In this document: piece by piece, positions 7,445-12,555 of the stretch
Numbering within the stretch: position 1 is the first letter of the stretch
Layout of the letters: the number at the start of each line of letters is the position of its first letter
From: Sulfurimonas sp.
Lineage (GTDB): Bacteria; Campylobacterota; Campylobacteria; Campylobacterales; Sulfurimonadaceae
DNA length: 12,555 nt
Assembly: GCA_030646745.1 (NCBI GenBank)
Contig: JAUSKV010000223.1
Location: 1-12,555, forward strand
Direction of reading: 5' to 3'
The notes under the pieces: model-generated
The model's database searches: none
Told to the model about the DNA's origin: nothing
Seen by the model: the letters and a program-made list of their open reading frames with translations, nothing else
Made by a program: the position numbers and the translations under genes

Positions 7445-8397
7445 CCTCTTACCTCATGATCATCATCAATGCTATCTTGCAACATTTCAAAATCTCTAAC
7501 ACCAGCTTTTATACTGCCATCATTTAATCTGCTCATTTTTATATAGCTAATATCTTTATCTTCAAGCTTTTTAGAAACTCTAGCATACGAGTCTATACAC
7601 TCTTTTGAGTGAGTTGTGGCAAAAACTTGTACATTTAATTTTTTAGAAACTTCTAAGATAATATTCCAAATTTCATCAAGTTGTGTGTAGTGAATTCCAT
7701 TATCTATCTCATCAATAAACAAATATCCATTCTCACACTTATATAGAGAAGTAACTATTGAGATAAGATGTCTCACTCCATCTCCAAATTCTGTAATCTC
7801 AAGATATTCATCTCCAATTTTACATTGAGGTTTTTCATCTATAATTTTAAAAGCTTCTATTTTATCATCGAATTTATTAAGAATATCATTTAAAAAATAT
7901 TCGTCATCTTTTTTTTGTATCGCTGAATAATTACTGATAATTTGACTATTAAATAAACCAAAATTATCAATAAATTCAATACTGCTTATCGATTCTGATT
8001 CATATGAAAAATTATTAATATTTACTTTGACATATTGTTTATTAAAATCAAAAACATACTGTTTTATTCCTTCTAAATCTTCTATACTAAATGATGCTAA
8101 ATTAATATTTGATTTTGTAAATATTTTATTACTTTGTTCAATGAATACTTTAGCACTTTTACTAGCACCATTTAATATATTTAAGTTTTCTCTCATGAAT
8201 TTAATACCGTATAAGGAACCAACAAAAGATTTTAAACTTTTCGCTTCTACATTAACATAACAAGCCTCCATAAAAGCCGTCTTACCAACATTATTTTTCC
8301 CGCCAATGAGATTTACTCTTTTAAATCCATCCGCTTTGAAATCTTTGAAGCACTTAAAATCTTTTATCTCTATCTTTGTCAATAAATGTTTATCCAT
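7438..8397 (-). CDS. AAA15/OLD-like ABC-type ATPase
   Basis: A 319-residue ATPase of the ABC/SMC-like AAA15 class. It starts with LTKIEIKDFKCFKDF, typical of RecF/OLD-type ATPases. Walker A is GGKNNVGKT (32-40), the signature region EFGDGVRH (203-210), Walker B YLFIDE (225-230), and the H-loop histidine lies in TTHS (261-264). All ATPase motifs appear intact. There is no C-terminal Toprim domain; that function seems to be the next, overlapping gene. A strong AAGGAG (8411-8406) lies eight bases before the ATG. GC is very low: hand-counted 60-base lines at 7861, 7921 and 8041 give about 17-22 percent, against 45-60 percent in two kinase lines. The likely role is the sensor/ATPase half of a defence pair; a housekeeping role is less likely given the isolated, foreign-looking cassette. 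Confidence 0.8.
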   Translation of the reverse strand: MDKHLLTKIEIKDFKCFKDFKADGFKRVNLIGGKNNVGKTAFMEACYVNVEAKSLKSFVGSLYGIKFMRENLNILNGASKSAKVFIEQSNKIFTKSNINLASFSIEDLEGIKQYVFDFNKQYVKVNINNFSYESESISSIEFIDNFGLFNSQIISNYSAIQKKDDEYFLNDILNKFDDKIEAFKIIDEKPQCKIGDEYLEITEFGDGVRHLISIVTSLYKCENGYLFIDEIDNGIHYTQLDEIWNIILEVSKKLNVQVFATTHSKECIDSYARVSKKLEDKDISYIKMSRLNDGSIKAGVRDFEMLQDSIDDDHEVRGW

Positions 8398-8409
8398 AAT
8401 TGCGACTCC

Positions 8410-8490
8410 TTACAAAATATCTATTCTAAATTTTTCAGTTATTCTATCAAAATCTGCTTCACAAACAGCGTTATGAGTGAATTTTGATTT
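8410..8490 (-). other. 26-codon open stretch in frame after the aldolase stop
   Basis: After the aldolase TGA (8493-8491) the same frame stays open for 26 codons and ends in a TAA at 8412-8410, just before the ATPase ribosome site. It reads like protein (KSKFTHNAVCEAD, then FDRITEKFRIDIL) but has no usual start codon. It may be the tail of a gene carried in with the ATPase cassette, a read-through extension, or chance. Confidence 0.3.
8423..8428 (-). promoter_or_regulatory. Possible -10 box for the ATPase/Toprim pair
   Basis: TAGAAT on the minus strand matches TATAAT at five of six positions. It lies 25 bases before the ATPase ATG and would leave the AAGGAG ribosome site in the leader. It would give the cassette its own transcription, but the surrounding DNA is so AT-rich that chance is a real possibility. 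Confidence 0.3.
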
Positions 8491-9672
8491 TCACTTCTTC
8501 AACTTCGCCTGTTCCAACTCCCAATACTCCATCTCAAAACTATCCTTTAAACTTATACTTTTGTATCCGCCTAGTTTGTCGGCTCGAAGAACCGCCATCA
8601 TGGTGTGTCCTACAATGTCGTTTATGATGTTTGCCTCTTGCTCAGAATTTGCGCATGCAACGATTCCGTACTCTTTTACGACTATATAGTTTGGTGCAGG
8701 GTTGAGACAGATTTCATTTTTTGCAAACTTTTTAAAATAGTTTTCGTACTCATTTTTGTAGTTTTCTATCGCTTCTTCGATATTTTCATCTTCTAAAATC
8801 ATAGGGATTCTTTTTGTTCTTATGATATGTTCAGGGGTTAGAATGCCTCTTGTTGCGAACTCTTTTAGGTCTGAATGCGAAGCATAGTTTTTTGCCAAGT
8901 CGCTTCTGTTTTCTTTTAGAATTACTTCATACCCTTTCTCTTTTGAGAGGAGTTGTTGGAGTTTGTCGATATCAAAGAACTCAGGCTTTGGCGTGGCTGT
9001 GCTTGTGAACTCCACTTTCGCATGTTTCTCCAAAAACGCCTCGGCATATGTCACTGATTCTATCATCTTGTCATACGATTTTTTAGCATCATCATCAAAG
9101 GTAAAAATGCCGTGATTGTGCAGAATTATCCCATCAACTGCGTTCCAATCCAGCCCTTGCGTCATTTCATAAATCGTTCGTGCGAGAATAAATCCGGGCA
9201 TCACATAGGGAACGATTAAAAAGTTTGGAAACACTTTTTCTATATTTTCTATTCCAAACATAGAATTGGAAATAGTTACGACTGCATCGGCATGCGTATG
9301 GTCAACAAATTTATAGGGAATAAGTGCATGGAGTATTGCTTCAACGGATGGATTTGGAGCGGTTTTGTCAATCATAGCATCTTTCTGACCCGCTACCATG
9401 TCACTGTCGCAAAGCTCTTTTAATTGTGCCATCTTCAAAAGTGTTTTCATCTTCACAGGCGAAAAACCCTCCGCTTTTATGCTTACCAAATCCCAACCGC
9501 TTCCCTTGACAAAAAGTATCTCTTCGTCCTCAACCATACTTTTTACAGAGGTATTTCCGCCACCATGCAAGACTAATTCATCACTTCTTCCCAACAGATT
9601 GGATGTATAAACCCGTAACTCTAAATCAGTTTGAAAACTTTTTGCCTCTTCATATAACCATAAATTCTTCAA
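8491..9672 (-). CDS. Class II (zinc) aldolase, stand-alone N-terminal half of the RhaAD type
   Basis: Class II aldolase/adducin-fold enzyme, which would reversibly cleave a ketose phosphate using bound metal. The 393 residues match the aldolase half of the roughly 680-residue bifunctional aldolase/short-chain dehydrogenases. Metal ligands appear to be H125 and H127 (VDHTHAD) and H187 (LHNHG), with E111 (PSVEAILHA) as the likely catalytic acid/base. HGGGNTSVK (36-44) and VKGSGWDL (55-62) form the phosphate-binding region. It ends SFEMEYWELEQAKLKK, just where the dehydrogenase half would begin, and no dehydrogenase follows. The start is TTG, three bases after the ABM stop, with AGGAT overlapping that stop; no in-frame ATG occurs before M75. 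Its neighbours suggest it acts on a product of the LsrK-like kinase. Substrate unknown. Confidence 0.85.
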   Translation of the reverse strand: MKNLWLYEEAKSFQTDLELRVYTSNLLGRSDELVLHGGGNTSVKSMVEDEEILFVKGSGWDLVSIKAEGFSPVKMKTLLKMAQLKELCDSDMVAGQKDAMIDKTAPNPSVEAILHALIPYKFVDHTHADAVVTISNSMFGIENIEKVFPNFLIVPYVMPGFILARTIYEMTQGLDWNAVDGIILHNHGIFTFDDDAKKSYDKMIESVTYAEAFLEKHAKVEFTSTATPKPEFFDIDKLQQLLSKEKGYEVILKENRSDLAKNYASHSDLKEFATRGILTPEHIIRTKRIPMILEDENIEEAIENYKNEYENYFKKFAKNEICLNPAPNYIVVKEYGIVACANSEQEANIINDIVGHTMMAVLRADKLGGYKSISLKDSFEMEYWELEQAKLKK

Positions 9673-9675
9673 AAC

Positions 9676-9963
9676 TTATCCTAAAACTTCTAGTTCATCT
9701 GTATATTTTTCTAAACAGTATGGCTCGTAACTTGATTTATAGACTGCGTAGTGCGCCGAAGCTTTGTGTCCGTCCAGTGCTTTTTCATCCCTCCAACTCT
9801 CATACGCCATAAATTTTTGCGGCTTATTCTCATACTGAAAAATTTCATAGAAGATACAGCCATCTTCCGCCTTGCTTGGTGCTACCATTGCACTTAGAAG
9901 CTCTTTCATCATCTCTATCCCATCCGGTTTTGCTATAAAAGTCACTCTTTTTATAATCGCCAT
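9676..9963 (-). CDS. ABM-fold monooxygenase/isomerase (LsrG-like candidate)
   Basis: A 95-residue protein of the antibiotic-biosynthesis-monooxygenase fold, a dimeric ferredoxin-like barrel. The family includes quinol monooxygenases such as YgiN, and LsrG, which isomerises phospho-AI-2. The layout fits: an opening strand IIKRVTFIAKPDG, then EDGCIFYEIFQ (33-43), FMAYESWRDEKALDGH (51-66) and H71 in ASAHY. E. coli LsrG has the same order of EEG, YEAYKDEDAV and H-H elements, but general ABM proteins share much of this, so LsrG function is inferred mainly from the nearby LsrK-type kinase. The start is ATG with GGAG six bases upstream. It is the first gene of the leftward group and has a good promoter in front. 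Confidence 0.8.
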   Translation of the reverse strand: MAIIKRVTFIAKPDGIEMMKELLSAMVAPSKAEDGCIFYEIFQYENKPQKFMAYESWRDEKALDGHKASAHYAVYKSSYEPYCLEKYTDELEVLG

Positions 9964-9999
9964 TTTTTGCTCCGTAGTTGTTCAATTTTTAATCTTTGG

Positions 10000-10005
10000 A
10001 TTATA
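10000..10005 (-). promoter_or_regulatory. Extended -10 promoter for the leftward gene group
   Basis: TATAAT on the minus strand, preceded by TGC, gives an extended -10 element (TGCTATAAT) 36 bases before the ABM start codon. The predicted leader carries the GGAG ribosome site. It could drive the ABM and aldolase genes and possibly everything to their left. Confidence 0.55.
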
Positions 10006-10025
10006 GCAAATTTCCTCACTTTGAC

Positions 10026-10031
10026 TATAAT
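10026..10031 (+). promoter_or_regulatory. glnD -10 promoter box
   Basis: A perfect TATAAT 28 bases before the glnD ATG, with start of transcription expected near 10038 and an AAGAG ribosome site at 10046-10050, nine bases before the ATG. It stands back to back with the leftward promoter, 20 bases apart. Confidence 0.5.
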
Positions 10032-10059
10032 GTTGTAAAACTATTAAGAGACTGAAATT

Positions 10060-12555
10060 ATGGATTTACTGCTGCAAATAGAAGATATAATAGAAAAAAA
10101 CGGCTCCGATTTTGAGCTTTCAAAGCTTTTTAAAGCCTACATCAATGAGTACAAGACTTCACTCCCAAAGCTCTTTGAAAGCTCGCAAGGCAAGGATTTT
10201 TTGGTAAAACATACAAAAAAGCTAGACTCCATACTCTCTTTGATGTACAAGGTAACGCTTAGAAGAATTTTTGGAAACTACATTCCCATGAGCAGCTCCA
10301 TCCCCATTGCAATAGTTGCACTCGGAAGTTATGGACGGGAGCAGTTGTGTGTTCACAGCGACATAGATTTACTTATTGTTTATGAAAAAGTGGATGGCTA
10401 CAATACGCAGCTTATCATAGAAAAACTCTTCTATTTGGCACTAGATGCTGGGCTAAAACTGGGTCACAGAGTACATGAAACAAACGATTTGTTCAAAGCA
10501 AGCGATGAGGATATAACCATCCGCACATCTCTGATGGAGTCAAGACTTATCACAGGTTCGCCTTACACTTGGCATGCAACGCAAAAACAACTCAATAAAA
10601 TTCGTCTTTACAAACAAAAAGAGTTTATTCTCGCCAAAATCGAAGAAGCGCAAATTAGAAGAAAAAAATACCCGACCTCTATGCAGCCGAATATAAAAGA
10701 GAGTGTGGGTGGGCTTCGCGATACGCAGCTTCTTTTTTGGGTAGCACAGACAATTTACGGGATTTCAAATCTAAGAGAATTAAGCCAGATTTTATTTAGC
10801 GATGAGGAGTATAAAGAATACCGCATTGCACTGGAACTTCTCTTTCGCGTTAGGAGTGCTCTGCACCTCATCACAAACAAACAGGAGGATAGACTTCTCT
10901 TTGAACTGATGCCGCAAGTAAGTGCCATGCTGGGCTTTAAAAATGAGAAAAAAATGGCTTCTAAGGTGCTTGAAGCACAGTGGCGCATAAGCAACTTTAC
11001 GCAGATATTTGTAAAGAAGATGGTACGACCTTTTATTGTAGAGAAACAAAATATCAGTAAATTTAAGTCACACCGCCTGAGAAAGGGGATTTATGAGTAT
11101 GATTCAAGGCTTTTCGCCTCTTTTAACCTTAAAATTCAACCCATAAACTCACTTTTGGAGCTTTTAGTTTCACTCCCTGACAAGGAGTACCACTTTGATG
11201 CAGGTTTTTTAAACCAGTTTACCTACACAAAAATTTCCCATCCTCTCAATCAAAGAACTTATACACTCATAAAAGAGCTTCTAAAGAAAAAAAATATGTA
11301 CTGCTTTTTGAAACTTTTTTATGATGCCGGCATACTCCATGAAATATTTTCAAGTTTTAGAAAAGTGATGCACCTTCCGCAGTTTGACGGCTACCACACC
11401 TATCCGGTGGACATTCACTCCATTAAATGTGTAGAAGCGTTAGAGAATATCAAAGAGCCTTTCATTCAAAAACTTTATGACGAGCTGAGCGAAGAGGAAA
11501 AACTGCTTTTAAAAGTGGCAGTACTTCTGCATGACTCAGGAAAGGGTCGTAAACAAGACCACAGCGAAGTGGGTGCAAAGCTCATTGTTCCTTTCGCAAA
11601 ACATTTAAAGCTCAAACCGGAGTCGATTGAGCGAGCCGTCACCCTTGTAAAACAACATGTTCTTATGAGCAGTGTCGCTTTTAAAGAGAACATCCACAAT
11701 GAAAACACACTCTACAATTTTATGTCAAATATTCATGATGACAAAAATCTGAAACTTCTCTACATTCTTACCTATGCTGATATAAACGGGGTGGCGGGGG
11801 AAACATATAACTCTTTTAACTCCAAACTGCTTTTTGATTTGTACAAAAGTGCCTTGGAAGTTTCACAAAACAGTGACAGGATTACAGACGCTACAAAAAG
11901 ATTGAATATAGAAAAAAAAGTTCAGCACCAAGAGGAGTTTAAAGCCCTGCCAAAACTTTTACAAACAAAAGTTTTACGCATAGAATCAAATCTTTTCTTT
12001 TTTAAACACTCAATCCCCGACATAATCTGCATAGCGACCAAAGCAAATGAGACCAAAGAGTACAGTTACAGCATCAAAGCTGTGGATTCGCTCACCATAG
12101 AGATTTACAGAAAAATTCCTCTCAACATAGGATATCTGCTAGCAACACTTGCACATTTGGATGTCGGCTCCATGGAGATTATCACTCTCTTTGACAATGT
12201 GAAATATTTTAAAATTGAGTTTGTTAAAAATGTTGAGGGGGATGAACTTTTAGAGGTCGAAGAGATTATCAAAAAAGCCTTCGATATGTCTTTGCATGTG
12301 GAGCTAAAAAACATTAAAATAACAAGAAAAGAGATACATATAGATTGCGAGCATTCGCTCACACATGCCGAACTTACTGTTCATACAACAAATCAAAGAG
12401 GTCTTTTGGCGTATATCATGAACTGTTTTGAAGAGTTGAAAATCAACATAGTAACCGCCAAAATTCACACCACAAAAAACAGAGTCAGAGATAGTTTTTT
12501 AATGGAGAAACAAAACGATATATGCAATAATGTCGAGCAAATTTATAAATTATTA
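10060..12555 (+). CDS. glnD: PII uridylyltransferase/uridylyl-removing enzyme (3' end outside window)
   Basis: Senses glutamine and adds or removes UMP on PII proteins, controlling nitrogen assimilation. The frame is open for 832 codons to the window edge with no stop; family members are about 850-890 residues, so little is missing. The nucleotidyltransferase site is GSYGREQL (89-96) with DID at 101-103. NIKESVGGLRD, starting near residue 211, is a hallmark of GlnD. The HD domain for UMP removal contains FDGYHTYPVDIHS, HDSGKG (H491, D492) and a later YADINGV. The C-terminus has two ACT regions: a divergent one (about 677-745) and a clear one with NQRGLL (about 769-822). The ATG follows an AAGAG site and a TATAAT box. 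It is transcribed away from the other genes and seems functionally unrelated to them. Confidence 0.92.
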   Translation, partial: MDLLLQIEDIIEKNGSDFELSKLFKAYINEYKTSLPKLFESSQGKDFLVKHTKKLDSILSLMYKVTLRRIFGNYIPMSSSIPIAIVALGSYGREQLCVHSDIDLLIVYEKVDGYNTQLIIEKLFYLALDAGLKLGHRVHETNDLFKASDEDITIRTSLMESRLITGSPYTWHATQKQLNKIRLYKQKEFILAKIEEAQIRRKKYPTSMQPNIKESVGGLRDTQLLFWVAQTIYGISNLRELSQILFSDEEYKEYRIALELLFRVRSALHLITNKQEDRLLFELMPQVSAMLGFKNEKKMASKVLEAQWRISNFTQIFVKKMVRPFIVEKQNISKFKSHRLRKGIYEYDSRLFASFNLKIQPINSLLELLVSLPDKEYHFDAGFLNQFTYTKISHPLNQRTYTLIKELLKKKNMYCFLKLFYDAGILHEIFSSFRKVMHLPQFDGYHTYPVDIHSIKCVEALENIKEPFIQKLYDELSEEEKLLLKVAVLLHDSGKGRKQDHSEVGAKLIVPFAKHLKLKPESIERAVTLVKQHVLMSSVAFKENIHNENTLYNFMSNIHDDKNLKLLYILTYADINGVAGETYNSFNSKLLFDLYKSALEVSQNSDRITDATKRLNIEKKVQHQEEFKALPKLLQTKVLRIESNLFFFKHSIPDIICIATKANETKEYSYSIKAVDSLTIEIYRKIPLNIGYLLATLAHLDVGSMEIITLFDNVKYFKIEFVKNVEGDELLEVEEIIKKAFDMSLHVELKNIKITRKEIHIDCEHSLTHAELTVHTTNQRGLLAYIMNCFEELKINIVTAKIHTTKNRVRDSFLMEKQNDICNNVEQIYKLL

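Noticed and set aside
6846..8395. TTTATCC at both sides of the ATPase/Toprim cassette as a target-site duplication
   Set aside because: Only seven bases, and each copy is explained by function: one is the kinase ribosome site and the other lies at the ATPase start. The positions are not true ends of the inserted DNA.
8491..8500. Frameshift or premature stop breaking a longer aldolase/dehydrogenase
   Set aside because: No dehydrogenase-like sequence (such as a G-X-X-X-G-X-G loop) appears in any frame after the stop before the ATPase gene, so there is no broken second half to join.
9964..10059. LsrR-like operator between the ABM gene and glnD
   Set aside because: No clear inverted repeat was found beyond the two promoter boxes, so an operator cannot be supported.

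Overview
The window looks like chromosomal DNA from a Campylobacterota (epsilonproteobacterial) bacterium, most likely a relative of Sulfurimonas or Sulfuricurvum. The grounds are a bacterial PglB-type oligosaccharyltransferase, an MqnE enzyme of the futalosine menaquinone route, moderately low GC, tight gene packing, and AAGGA-type ribosome sites with frequent TTG/GTG starts. The genus is inferred from gene content, not from a database match.

Layout: nine complete genes and one truncated gene run leftward (minus strand) from 9963 to 1. In order of transcription they are: an ABM-fold monooxygenase/isomerase, a class II aldolase, an AAA (OLD-like) ATPase, a Toprim-like protein, an LsrK-type kinase, mqnE, a family 2 glycosyltransferase, pglB, galU and the start of pgi. 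A divergent gene, glnD, starts at 10060 and runs off the right edge, apparently only slightly short of its end. Two back-to-back TATAAT promoters fit in the 96 bp between the ABM gene and glnD. No non-coding stretch reaches 300 bases. I saw no tRNA, rRNA, CRISPR array or insertion sequence.

Three themes stand out. (1) The kinase matches enterobacterial autoinducer-2 kinase LsrK along its whole length. It sits with a class II aldolase and a small ABM protein (the LsrG fold), but no Lsr transporter, LsrR or LsrF is visible. This may be an alternative pathway for AI-2 or another branched ketose. (2) A very AT-rich two-gene ATPase/Toprim cassette, of a layout common among anti-phage systems, is inserted between the aldolase and the kinase. 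(3) The 10-mer GGCATGTGGA or its complement occurs exactly six times in three reading frames, with four more one-mismatch copies. This suggests a DNA-level signal such as an uptake sequence.

The left part serves sugar-nucleotide and glycan work: Pgi and GalU supply hexose phosphates and UDP-glucose, the GT2 enzyme probably builds a glycan, and PglB transfers lipid-linked glycan to protein asparagines. A 15-bp repeat between pglB and galU carries three TATAAT boxes facing galU.
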